DNA from: CAZOKN01 sp964580525
GTDB lineage: Bacteria; Pseudomonadota; Alphaproteobacteria; Rickettsiales; UBA6187
Reading direction: 5' to 3'
Length of the DNA: 40,771 nucleotides
Assembly (NCBI GenBank): GCA_964580525.1
Contig: CAZOKN010000012.1
Location: 1-40,771 of the forward strand
Shown here: piece by piece, positions 16,684-24,681 of the stretch
Layout of the letters: every line of letters begins with the position of its first letter
How positions within the stretch are numbered: position 1 is the first letter of the stretch
Notes under the pieces: model-generated
The model's database searches: none
Told to the model about the DNA's origin: nothing
What the model saw: the letters and a program-made list of their open reading frames with translations, nothing else
Position numbers and translations under genes: made by a program

Positions 16684-17304
16684 TTAATAAGCCATCAACT
16701 CAACCACATTGCTCATTTTTTCCTGGAAGACAAAATTTCTCTCAGGTTTTAAATCGAGCATTATCAGACATTCTACAATGCCGGAATATTTCGACCGCAC
16801 AGATTCAGGAATATCGACGCTGCTGATAATTTCAACATTATAGCCAAGCTTGCGGTAGCTGCGCATATAGCGGCGGGCATGAACTTTGTCGGTGATGACA
16901 AATATATAGCGTATGCCATGCTGCTTGGCTTTTTTATTTAGCGCTGCATACATTTTCTCAGCGATTTTGCTATTGCGATATTCCGACAAAAGAACCAGAC
17001 GAGAAAATTCTGCGTAAGAATTTTTCTTGAGGTTGAGATGTGGAAGTAGGTTGTACAACCTGAAATCTTCATTTTCAAATGGCAATATATTGCGGGAATT
17101 GGGAGTGCATATTGTGAGCCTGCAACCGCCAACACATTTTTGTTTTTTGCGTACAACAAGAGTTTCGCTTATCGAGTCTATATGGTCCTTATAATCAGGT
17201 ATACTAATGCCAAGATCTACATTATATATTATCTTCCGCAGGCGATAATATTGGCGTAAAAATTTGGGGTTAGTGGTGAACTGATAAGTTAATTTTTGTC
17301 TCAT
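16684..17304 (-). CDS. GNAT-fold N-acyltransferase-like protein
   Basis: Cytosolic protein of 206 residues with the layout of LuxI/FeeM-type acyltransferases. YYRLRKIIYNVDLGI (residues 20-34) resembles the early conserved helix; ETLVVRKKQKCVGGCRLTIC (about 48-67) the central strand pair; and AEFSRLVLLSEYRNSKIAEK (about 98-117) the acyl-CoA/acyl-ACP binding strand and helix. HGIRYIFVITDKVHARRYMR and YRKLGYNVEI follow. No membrane segment. LuxI proteins make homoserine lactones, while FeeM-like enzymes make N-acyl amino acids; I cannot tell which, and a general GNAT acetyltransferase is possible. It lies 187 nt upstream of the TonB receptor in the same direction. Confidence 0.6.
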   Translation of the reverse strand: MRQKLTYQFTTNPKFLRQYYRLRKIIYNVDLGISIPDYKDHIDSISETLVVRKKQKCVGGCRLTICTPNSRNILPFENEDFRLYNLLPHLNLKKNSYAEFSRLVLLSEYRNSKIAEKMYAALNKKAKQHGIRYIFVITDKVHARRYMRSYRKLGYNVEIISSVDIPESVRSKYSGIVECLIMLDLKPERNFVFQEKMSNVVELMAY

Positions 17305-17481
17305 TTTCTAAATTCCCATATAAAACTTAAAGTTTAACAACCATAATAAACAGATACTATTGATTGTCCCAATGTAAGTAAACACACTTATAACGTGTAA
17401 TTAATTAACAAATGGTTAACAAAATCCTGTATTTTAACAAGAAAAACGAGGTTGGATGCAGTTTTGTCAAACCATAGGTTG

Positions 17482-17688
17482 ATGATTGCGATTTCAATTC
17501 TACTGTTGTTAATTATTAACAAAATTTTTCCAGGAAAAAATAACAGTGAAATTTTTTTTATGATGATTGGTAAGATGGGGAAATTAGCTATAGCATCATC
17601 TGTGCTAGTCATGATTTTGGTGGACAGTAAAATCCAAATAAAGACAAAATGGTCAGGTCATTCCGGAAGCTGTAGTCATTTTACTTAA
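17482..17688 (+). CDS. Possible small membrane protein
   Basis: Weak call. From ATG 17482 (AGG close upstream) it encodes 68 residues with one hydrophobic stretch (MIAISILLLLIINKIF) and a second (KLAIASSVLVMILVD), then a polar tail. It lies in the non-coding 17305-17703 stretch and ends just before a palindromic repeat. The opposite strand is also open over part of the region (17388-17612), which lowers confidence. No family recognised. Confidence 0.25.
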   Translation: MIAISILLLLIINKIFPGKNNSEIFFMMIGKMGKLAIASSVLVMILVDSKIQIKTKWSGHSGSCSHFT

Positions 17689-17703
17689 GAATTCCACATT
17701 GTT

Positions 17704-17808
17704 GTCATTCCCGCGCAGGCGGGAATCCATTGCTCTAAAAAAACAACTCTTTAAATCGACTAAGTATTTTTTATTTAAACAGTGGATTCCCGTCTGCACG
17801 GGAATGAC
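17704..17808. repeat. 105-bp palindromic repeat (GTCATTCCCGC type), intergenic copy
   Basis: Same family as 14363-14469. The ends are GTCATTCCCGCGCAGGCGGG and GGATTCCCGTCTGCACGGGA, and the shared interior is TAAGTATTTTTTATTTAAAC. It lies in the 650-nt interval between the GNAT gene and htrA, which otherwise holds only the weak small ORF and the next palindrome. Confidence 0.85.
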
Positions 17809-17837
17809 AAGATGAATTTAATTCTCCTTTGTGGAAG

Positions 17838-17908
17838 CATGGATCCCACATAGCTTATTTTGTAAAGGCGTAAAAACGCCTGACAAAATATAGCTTCTGG
17901 GATGACGT
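17838..17908. repeat. Palindromic element, different family
   Basis: A long imperfect hairpin. ATCCCACATAGCTTATTTTG with AAAGGCG on one side of a TAAAAA loop (17871-17876) matches, in reverse complement, the right arm CGCCTGACAAAATATAGCTT with CTGGGAT. It ends GGGATGACG, like the other repeats here. It lies 29 nt after the previous repeat and 47 nt past the htrA stop on the facing side, and could serve as a terminator for htrA. Confidence 0.65.
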
Positions 17909-17955
17909 TCCTTATTAAAAATGTCAGATGAAGTTTGAATTATTACATATAATAA

Positions 17956-19359
17956 CTACCTCTGTATCACAATAAACATCGAGCTATCGCCTCTTGTTAT
18001 ATTAATCAGCAGAGTTTTTTTGCTGGCTTTTGCAGCTTTGATAACATCTTCCGGTGATGTCACTTTTTGTTTGTTAACGGAAGTTATTATATCGCCAACT
18101 TTCAAGCCAACAGATGCCGCCGGGCTGTTATCTTCGATAGCTTTAACAAGCACGCCTTCGGTTTTGCTGCCATCTGCAACTGAACTTAAGGTTATGCCTT
18201 TCAGCAAAGGTGCATCTGCTTCAACAGCGGCGCCGGAAACTTGTTTTGTTTTACCTATTGTGGCTGTGAGGGTTTTGCTTTTGCCGTCACGCATAACTTC
18301 CATGGTCACTTTTTGGCCGATTGCAAGCATGCCGACTTTGTTTTTTAAATCGCTTGAGCCGCCAATGGCTTCGCCGTTAAATTTAATCACGACATCGCCT
18401 TCTTTAAAGCCGGCTTTTTCAGCAGATGAATCTTTTTCGATTTTAGAAACTAATGCGCCTTCATTCACCGAAATTCCCATAGCTTCGGAAATTTCAGGCG
18501 TTACATCCTGAATGTGTATGCCAAGCTGGCCACGTTCTATTGATCCATGGTCAATCAGCTGGTTCATCACTTGTGATGCCATTGATACCGGAATGGCAAA
18601 TCCTATTCCAACGTTGCCACCGGATTTCGATAAGATTGCAGTGTTTATGCCAACAAGCTCACCTTTTAGATTAATTAGCGCGCCGCCGGAATTGCCTGGA
18701 TTGATGGAGGCATCTGTCTGAATAAAATTCTCATAGCCTTCTATGCCAAGGCCATTTCTGCCCAAAGCGCTGACTATACCAGACGTTACAGTTTGGCCAA
18801 TACCAAATGGATTGCCTATCGCCAAAACAAAGTCGCCAACTTCAGGCAAGCCACTAGCTAATTTTATAGCGGTTAGATTGCCGGAATCGATTTTTAAAAC
18901 TGCAATGTCGGTTGCTTCATCAGTGCCGACAAGTTTTGCCTTCAGGCGTCTTTTATCTTTTAGCGACACATAAATTTCGTCTGCGCCTTTGATAACATGG
19001 TTGTTGGTTAGGACATAGCCTTTGCCAGCGTCGATTATAACGCCAGAACCCGCGCTTTGCACTTCACGTTGTTGTTTTTGCTGGGGTTGTTGCTGTTGCA
19101 TTTGCGGGATGTTGAAAAACTGATTAAAAAACGGATCGTTGAACATTGGATTTATTGCTGCGACTTCCACCTTGCTTTTTGTAGAGATATTTACAACTGC
19201 CGGAGTGACTTCTTTAAGTATAGGCGCAAGTGTTGGCATGCCTTGCTGCGGAGTGCTTTCTGCGCTGAAGAAAGGGATGGCTGCTTCAGAGTTTTTTACA
19301 ACCAATGCCGAGCTGCATAGCAAGCCAAGCGCCAAAGGATAGATAATTCTTTTTTTCAT
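17956..19359 (-). CDS. Periplasmic serine protease Do (HtrA/DegP family)
   Basis: Degrades and refolds misfolded envelope proteins. The 467-residue protein has a signal peptide (KKRIIYPLALGLLCSSALVV, cleavage near SEA). A Q-rich loop follows (residues about 87-97), then the protease domain with His121 (LTNNHVI), Asp151 (TDIAVLKI) and Ser224 (NPGNSGGALIN). Two PDZ domains come after it: one with LGIHIQDVTPEISEAMGI (from about 285) and one closing with VGDIITSVNKQKVTS. Length and order match DegP/MucD. It is monocistronic here and followed by palindromic repeats. All catalytic residues are intact. Confidence 0.95.
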   Translation of the reverse strand: MKKRIIYPLALGLLCSSALVVKNSEAAIPFFSAESTPQQGMPTLAPILKEVTPAVVNISTKSKVEVAAINPMFNDPFFNQFFNIPQMQQQQPQQKQQREVQSAGSGVIIDAGKGYVLTNNHVIKGADEIYVSLKDKRRLKAKLVGTDEATDIAVLKIDSGNLTAIKLASGLPEVGDFVLAIGNPFGIGQTVTSGIVSALGRNGLGIEGYENFIQTDASINPGNSGGALINLKGELVGINTAILSKSGGNVGIGFAIPVSMASQVMNQLIDHGSIERGQLGIHIQDVTPEISEAMGISVNEGALVSKIEKDSSAEKAGFKEGDVVIKFNGEAIGGSSDLKNKVGMLAIGQKVTMEVMRDGKSKTLTATIGKTKQVSGAAVEADAPLLKGITLSSVADGSKTEGVLVKAIEDNSPAASVGLKVGDIITSVNKQKVTSPEDVIKAAKASKKTLLINITRGDSSMFIVIQR

Positions 19360-19392
19360 AATGATAATCCTCGATTTTGAGTTATTTTATAA

Positions 19393-19520
19393 TATAGCTG
19401 ATTGACTTTATGTCTGGACGTTGTCGCTGCGGAATATTCGCGTGCCCACCTACGTTTAAATAGGCTCCGCTCGCTTGGTATCCCGCGCTCCTAGTTCAGC
19501 CATAAATTGAATCAGCTATA
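19393..19520. repeat. 128-bp inverted-repeat element upstream of htrA
   Basis: TATAGCTGATTGACTTTATG (19393-19412) and CATAAATTGAATCAGCTATA (19501-19520) are inverted copies differing at about three positions. The 88-nt interior is GC-richer than its surroundings and contains GCTCCGCTCG and CCCGCGCTCC. No coding capacity. It lies 33 nt before the htrA start and may displace its promoter. The rest of the 285-nt gap holds nothing else I can name. Confidence 0.7.
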
Positions 19521-19644
19521 GCTTTTCAATTCAAAGCGCTGTTATTTAGCGTTTATTATGTATGCCATAACGAACCTAATATTTTATTTGGCTATAAATT
19601 AATTTTTTGCAAGGTGGGGGCAGGGGATTTTTTTATACAGAGAA

Positions 19645-20544
19645 TTACAAAGTTGCTTTTTCAGCAACTTCTATCAGCCGCTCCTTACGATCCTTATGGA
19701 TGACATACATTGAGCTGGAGAAGATTATAAGTGCGCCTATGGCCGTCCATAGATCGATGACTTCGTTGAAGAATATATAAGCGATGATGCTTATGAAAAC
19801 CAGACGGGAAAAGTCAAACGGCTGCACAACATTTACATCGGTTTTTGTATAGGCGGTTATCATGCAGTTTTGTGCCTGATTGGAAGCTACCCCCAGCGCA
19901 AACAGCCATAGAAGCTGATGCATATCAGGTGTTTTCCACACATAGATTGCAACCGGCAAAGACACCGGTACCATCAAAATAGCCATGATGAAAATTATGG
20001 TTTGTGGATGGTCGGCATCTGTCATCTTTTTAATTATTATATTAGACATCGCCCAACATATGGTTGTTGCAACAACCAGCAGTGAATAATAGTGAAACGA
20101 ATTGGAGCCGGGACGCAAAATAACCAAAACACCCACAAAACCTATAAACATAGCTGTCCAACGATGAAAGCCGACTTTTTCACCCAGGAATAATATGGCA
20201 AATAAAGTTGTTATCAGTGGCACTGTGAAAGTGAGTGCGATTGCTTGCGGTGCGGGGATGACCGATAGCGCATAAAATAGGAGATACATGCCGCCAATGC
20301 CGGAGATTGTGCGGTAAAAATATAGATCCCAGCTTTGTGGTTTTTTCGATAGCGCACCCGCCCGAATTGCCCATGGAATAGAGCATAGCAGCGCAAAAAC
20401 ATTGCGAATGAAAACCATTTCAAACGGATTCATGTGTGGTGTTAAATAGCGGATTATCGCCGCCATAACCGCAAACCAAAAACACGATAGCAGCATCCAA
20501 AGAATGCCTTGCGTGTTGCTTGAGAAGTTTAAGTTTGTGCGCAT
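19645..20544 (-). CDS. EamA/DMT-superfamily transporter
   Basis: Inner-membrane carrier of 299 residues with about ten hydrophobic helices arranged as two EamA halves: GILWMLLSCFWFAVMAAIIR at residue 13 onward, and SLLVVATTICWAMSNIIIKK in the middle. Each half opens with a similar W/F-rich helix. Some relatives in intracellular alphaproteobacteria import S-adenosylmethionine, others export amino acids; the substrate cannot be read here. The C-terminus is charged (HKDRKERLIEV). The 194-bp element at 20567-20760 ends only 22 nt before the ATG, so the 5' region is mostly repeat DNA. Confidence 0.85.
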   Translation of the reverse strand: MRTNLNFSSNTQGILWMLLSCFWFAVMAAIIRYLTPHMNPFEMVFIRNVFALLCSIPWAIRAGALSKKPQSWDLYFYRTISGIGGMYLLFYALSVIPAPQAIALTFTVPLITTLFAILFLGEKVGFHRWTAMFIGFVGVLVILRPGSNSFHYYSLLVVATTICWAMSNIIIKKMTDADHPQTIIFIMAILMVPVSLPVAIYVWKTPDMHQLLWLFALGVASNQAQNCMITAYTKTDVNVVQPFDFSRLVFISIIAYIFFNEVIDLWTAIGALIIFSSSMYVIHKDRKERLIEVAEKATL

Positions 20545-20566
20545 TGGTTTTTTATTTTTCTGAGTA

Positions 20567-20760
20567 CGTCATTCCGGAACCTATAAAACCTTGGCGAACG
20601 ATAGAGAGTCCTTAGGTTTTTTTGGTATCCGGAATCCATATTGCAAAGAAAATGTACTATATTATTAGATTCAGTATCTTTGAATTATGGATTCCGGATA
20701 GTAAGATCGCCTAGAAAAACAAAATGTGTTTTTCAAGACGCTCTAACTTCCGGAATGACG
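20567..20760. repeat. 194-bp MITE-like palindromic element, copy B
   Basis: Inverted orientation relative to copy A (2553-2745), with the same terminal CGTCATTCCGGAA/TTCCGGAATGACG and internal ATCCGGAATCCAT / ATGGATTCCGGAT pairs. Read on the minus strand, the first 24 nt after the terminus match copy A nearly perfectly. It fills most of the DMT-dxs intergenic space (20545-20884). Confidence 0.85.
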
Positions 20761-20831
20761 TACTTTGTTAAATCCCGAAAATTGTTTATATTTTTTATTA
20801 TATCTATGAAAACTAAAATAATTATTAACAA

Positions 20832-20877
20832 AATATTTTTTATTAGAGCAGTGGATTCCCGCCTACGCGGGAATGAC
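20832..20877 (+). repeat. Half copy of the GTCATTCCCGC-type repeat
   Basis: AATATTTTTTATTAGAGCAG followed by TGGATTCCCGCCTACGCGGG and AATGAC matches the right half of the elements at 14363 and 17704. No left arm is seen upstream. It abuts the 3' end of dxs; the inverted GATTCCCGCC/GCGGGAAT part may serve as its terminator. Confidence 0.7.
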
Positions 20878-20884
20878 AAGAAGC

Positions 20885-22792
20885 CTACTTTGCTACTTTA
20901 ACAACTTTATTACCAAACAATTTCACAGCAACCTTCGCGATATCATCAGCGTTTAAGCCTGCTTCGTCATACATAGCCTGCTGGGTGTTTTGTTCAATAA
21001 AAGTATCAGGAAGGCACATAGCATGAACTTTCAGGCCATTGCTGATGAGGTTTTTATCTGTCAAAAATTGCAGGACGTGCGAGCCGAAACCGCCGACGCT
21101 GCCTTCTTCGATTGTGATTAGCACGCTATGATTTTTTGCTAGTTTGGTAATTAATTCATGATCGAGAGGTTTTGCAAAACGCGCATCTGCTATTGTGGCG
21201 GAGATGCCTTTTTTCTCAAGAATTTCTGCTGCTTTTTCAGTTTCTTGCAATCTGGTTCCGAAAGATAAGAAAGCAACGTCTTTGCCTTTTTTCACAATGC
21301 GGCCTTTGCCGATTTCCAGCGGCTCAACATTTTCTGGCAACTCAAGCCCTGTGGCATTGCCGCGTGGATAGCGGAAAGCGCAAGGTTGGTCGTTTATTGC
21401 AGCGGCGGTTTTTACCATGCGTGCAAGCTCAAGCTCGTCAGATGGAGCCATAACCACAAAATTTGGCAGGCAAGCCAAATAGGCGATGTCGAAAGATCCG
21501 GCATGAGTAGGGCCATCTGCACCTACTAGGCCAGCCCTGTCGATAGCAAAGCGCACCGGCAAATTTTGTACAGAAACATCATGCACTATCTGATCATATG
21601 CTCTTTGCAGGAATGTTGAATATATGGCACAGAATGGTTTAAAACCCTCGCAGGCCATTCCGGCGGCGAAAGTGACTGCATGTTGTTCTGCTATTGCCAC
21701 GTCAAACATGCGAGTAGGGAATTTTTCCTCGAATTTATCAAGTCCAGTTCCAGATGGCATAGCTGCAGTTATTGCAACTATCTTCTCATCATTTTCTGCT
21801 TCTTTTATCAAATACTTAGAGAAGATATTTGTATAAGAAGGTGAAGTTTCTTTTGTTGGCGAAAATTTGCCGGTGTCGGCATCGAAAGTGCCAACTGCGT
21901 GCAAAGTTTGGTCTTTAGCTTCCGGCAGTTCATAGCCATAGCCTTTCTCGGTTACCACATGCACCAGGATTGGGCGCTTTATGCTGGTATCGTTTTTCAC
22001 ATTGCGCAAAATTGGTACTAAATGTCCAAGATCATGGCCATCTATCGGCCCAACATAATAAAAGCCCATTTCTTCAAAATAATTGCCGCCAGACCAAAAA
22101 TCTTTTGTGTATTGCTCGGCTTTTTTCGCTACTTTCTCGATAGCTTGCGGCAAATGGCTGGCAACTTGTTTGGCAACATGGCGCATGGTTAGATATGGCT
22201 TTGATGAGATTAGTCTTGATAAATAGCCGCTCATGGCGCCGACAGCAGGAGCTATCGACATTTTATTATCGTTTAATATAACGATCATGCGGGTGTGCAT
22301 TGCCCCGGCGTTGTTCATAGCTTCATAGGCCATTCCCGCGCTGATGGCGCCATCGCCAATGACGGCGATAGTTTCAAAATGTTGGCCTGATAAATCGCGT
22401 GCAACGGCCATGCCGAGTGCAGCGGAGATTGAAGTTGAGCTGTGGCCGGCGCCGAACGGATCAAACTCGCTTTCTTTTCTTTTTGTAAAACCTGATAAGC
22501 CGCCAGGTTTGCGTAAGGTTTCCATAAGCTTTCTGCGGCCTGTGAGGATTTTGTGCGGGTAGCTTTGATGACCGACATCCCAGATTACTTTGTCGTTTGG
22601 AGTATCAAAAACATGGTGCAGGGCGACTGTAAGTTCAACAACACCAAGGCCAGCACCAAGATGGCCGCCGGTTTTCGAAACTGATTTTATGGTTTCCTGC
22701 CTAACATCGTCAGCCAGCTTTTCCAACTCTTTGAGAGTTAGATTTCGAATATCAGCCGTGCTTTTTATTTTGTCTAAACAGGATTCTTCCAT
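20885..22792 (-). CDS. dxs: 1-deoxy-D-xylulose-5-phosphate synthase
   Basis: Thiamine-diphosphate enzyme joining pyruvate and glyceraldehyde-3-phosphate, the first step of the non-mevalonate isoprenoid pathway and a source for thiamine and pyridoxal in many bacteria. The 635-residue protein carries GGHLGAGLGVVELTVALHHV (about 42-61), WDVGHQSYPHKILTGR, the ThDP-binding GDGAISAGMAYEAMNNAG near 146, and the pyrimidine domain AIAEQHAVTFAAGMA with FKPFCAIYSTFLQRAYDQ. DRAGLVGADGPTHAG and TIEEGSVGGFG follow. All parts of a full enzyme are present. Confidence 0.97.
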   Translation of the reverse strand: MEESCLDKIKSTADIRNLTLKELEKLADDVRQETIKSVSKTGGHLGAGLGVVELTVALHHVFDTPNDKVIWDVGHQSYPHKILTGRRKLMETLRKPGGLSGFTKRKESEFDPFGAGHSSTSISAALGMAVARDLSGQHFETIAVIGDGAISAGMAYEAMNNAGAMHTRMIVILNDNKMSIAPAVGAMSGYLSRLISSKPYLTMRHVAKQVASHLPQAIEKVAKKAEQYTKDFWSGGNYFEEMGFYYVGPIDGHDLGHLVPILRNVKNDTSIKRPILVHVVTEKGYGYELPEAKDQTLHAVGTFDADTGKFSPTKETSPSYTNIFSKYLIKEAENDEKIVAITAAMPSGTGLDKFEEKFPTRMFDVAIAEQHAVTFAAGMACEGFKPFCAIYSTFLQRAYDQIVHDVSVQNLPVRFAIDRAGLVGADGPTHAGSFDIAYLACLPNFVVMAPSDELELARMVKTAAAINDQPCAFRYPRGNATGLELPENVEPLEIGKGRIVKKGKDVAFLSFGTRLQETEKAAEILEKKGISATIADARFAKPLDHELITKLAKNHSVLITIEEGSVGGFGSHVLQFLTDKNLISNGLKVHAMCLPDTFIEQNTQQAMYDEAGLNADDIAKVAVKLFGNKVVKVAK

Positions 22793-22881
22793 GTTGACTT
22801 TCGCAGAAAATATTGTTGAAAATTGTAAGAACGATATACAACAACGCGGGAGTTATTTCTAGAAAAAAATTTTTCTAAAAT

Positions 22882-23640
22882 TTATCTTTTATCCAAATAA
22901 AACAGCAATCGGCAAGAATAATAATTATCATAAACATATGCTGTATTGCTGGTTGTGCCTGTGGTCATATTCTGATTTACGCAGCTAGTGTCATAAGGAG
23001 CAGCGCTGGATGTATCACGGTTTTGAATGAATTGTCCGCCGGCCGGGTTGCCATCATCTATTTTTACATCAATGGATTGTGCTTCTCTTCCTGTCATAAC
23101 TCCGCCAGTGTGCCTGGCTGTTGCAGGTGCGGTGGAATAAGGATATCTAAACCCTCCCAGGTTTAGCATGTTGCCCGTGTAAGTTGAGCCATATCTAGGT
23201 ACCGGAGCTGCGAAAATCGTCCAGCCCATATAGGTGCTCATTAGGCTTGTTGTTGGAGCGTTAACACCATAAGCAAAATTTGTGCTAGCACCTGTGCCTG
23301 TATAGGTGCCTGATATTAACCCTGCTCTAGCTAAGTGCAGCCATGCTTGTAGGCATTCTGCATCGGCACCGGCATATTCTATAAAGCCATTGCCGTTGCC
23401 GCTCAATGCGCCGCTAAAATAAGAAGATGCATTTAGCAAATCACCCGGCAAGCCGTTATATTCGAGTTTAAATGTATTTAGTGCTGAGACATATTTGTCT
23501 TTATCTGTGATAACAGCGCGAATTTTTGACGAACGAACAAGGCTTTGCCCGACAGTTATGCCGGCAACAATTAGGCCGATGATCACTATAACCAGAGAAA
23601 GTTCGATAAGTGTGAAGCCCGATTGTCTGCGGAATGACAT
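22882..23640 (-). CDS. Prepilin-like protein, second of a tandem pair
   Basis: Type IV pilin/pseudopilin-like protein of 252 residues with a short basic leader MSFRRQSG, the prepilin peptidase site G|FTLIE and the hydrophobic helix LSLVIVIIGLIVAGITVGQS (the Glu at mature position 5 is present). Beyond it is a large globular region, with two Cys near the C-terminus (DTSCVN and YYSCRLLF) that may form the D-loop disulfide. The paralogue at 23677-24438 is nearly colinear along its length and lies 36 nt upstream, so they are a recent duplication. No pilus assembly genes are in the window. It could be a minor pilin or an adhesin. Confidence 0.85.
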   Translation of the reverse strand: MSFRRQSGFTLIELSLVIVIIGLIVAGITVGQSLVRSSKIRAVITDKDKYVSALNTFKLEYNGLPGDLLNASSYFSGALSGNGNGFIEYAGADAECLQAWLHLARAGLISGTYTGTGASTNFAYGVNAPTTSLMSTYMGWTIFAAPVPRYGSTYTGNMLNLGGFRYPYSTAPATARHTGGVMTGREAQSIDVKIDDGNPAGGQFIQNRDTSSAAPYDTSCVNQNMTTGTTSNTAYVYDNYYSCRLLFYLDKR

Positions 23641-23676
23641 TAATTTAAAGCCTAATTAAATTATTAAATCAAAAAT

Positions 23677-24438
23677 TTACCTTTTATTCAAAAAGAACAG
23701 CAATCGGCAGGAATAATAATTATCATAAACATATGACGTATTGCTGGTTGTGCCTGTGCCAATATTTTGATCGACGCAGCTAGTATCATAAGGAGCTGCG
23801 CTACCCGTGTCACGTTGCTGAATAAATTGTCCGCCGGCGGGGTTGCCATCATCTATTTTTACATCAATGGATTGGCCTTCTCTTGCTGTCATAGTTCCGC
23901 CAACATGCCTAGCCGTTGCAGGTGTAGTAGAATAAGGATATCTGTATCCTCCCAGGTTTAGAATATTTCCAGTAAAAGTTAAGCCATAGTAAGATGCGGC
24001 ACTTTGTGCATAAATAACCCAGCCCATATAAGTGCTGGTTAGGTTGGTTATTGGGGCGTTAGTGCCATAAGCAAAATTTAAACTTGCGCCTGTGCCTGTA
24101 TAAGTGCCTGATATTAACCCTGCTCTAGCTAAATGCACCCATGCTTGTAGGCTTTCTGCGTTGGCACCGGTATAATCTATCAAGCCATTGCCGTTGCCGT
24201 TTAATGAGCCGCTAAAATAAGAAGATGCAGTTTGCAAATCACCCGGCAGGGCGTTATATTCAAGTTTGAAAGTATTTATTGCTGCCACATATTTGTCTTT
24301 GTCTGTGATAACACTGCGCAGTTTTGACGAACGAACAAGGCTTTGTCCGGCAGTTACGCCCGCTACAATAAGGCCGATTATCACTATAACCAGAGAAAGC
24401 TCTATAAGTGTGAAACCTGATTGTTTGCGGAATGACAT
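23677..24438 (-). CDS. Prepilin-like protein, first of a tandem pair
   Basis: As its neighbour: 253 residues, leader MSFRKQSG, then FTLIELSLVIVIIGLIVAGV. Shared blocks with the downstream gene include ITDKDKYV, WVHLARAGLISGTYTGTGAS (WLHLARAGLIS in the copy), KIDDGNPAGGQFIQ and VYDNYYSCRLLF. Differences cluster in the middle (residues about 110-175) and near the last Cys loop, which fits diversifying surface positions. It lies at the head of the pair, with an AT-rich 216-nt region upstream (shared with the divergent OmpA gene) that should carry the promoter. Confidence 0.85.
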   Translation of the reverse strand: MSFRKQSGFTLIELSLVIVIIGLIVAGVTAGQSLVRSSKLRSVITDKDKYVAAINTFKLEYNALPGDLQTASSYFSGSLNGNGNGLIDYTGANAESLQAWVHLARAGLISGTYTGTGASLNFAYGTNAPITNLTSTYMGWVIYAQSAASYYGLTFTGNILNLGGYRYPYSTTPATARHVGGTMTAREGQSIDVKIDDGNPAGGQFIQQRDTGSAAPYDTSCVDQNIGTGTTSNTSYVYDNYYSCRLLFFLNKR

Positions 24439-24681
24439 TAATTTATAGCCTGACTAAGAAGATTTTTGTTACATAATAATATTATAACATAACTTTTGTG
24501 TTTGGCTAAAGTTTTGTTCTTTGGGTTGAAAATATATTATTTTTACCAACTTTAGGTGGGGGAGTGGCTAATTTATCTTAAATAACAATCATTTACAAAA
24601 AAATGTATCATTGGTTATTTTTGTTGTATATAATGCAACCGATTTTATATTGTTTTGATTTTAAAGATAGGTATATCTGCG

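Noticed and set aside
17388..17612. Minus-strand 74-codon frame in the gap upstream of the GNAT gene
   Set aside because: AT-rich, no ribosome site, overlaps the equally weak plus-strand candidate; I kept only that one at low confidence.
18020..19342. Plus-strand frames opposite htrA, up to 163 codons
   Set aside because: Antisense shadows of a fully conserved gene; length is explained by codon bias.
20641..20901. Plus-strand 86-codon frame
   Set aside because: It is a translation of the 194-bp element, the half repeat and the dxs 3' edge; it has no protein-like pattern.
22870..24450. GTCATTCCG at the start of both prepilin genes, as in the palindromic repeats
   Set aside because: It encodes the conserved leader MSFR and has no inverted partner; likely coincidence.
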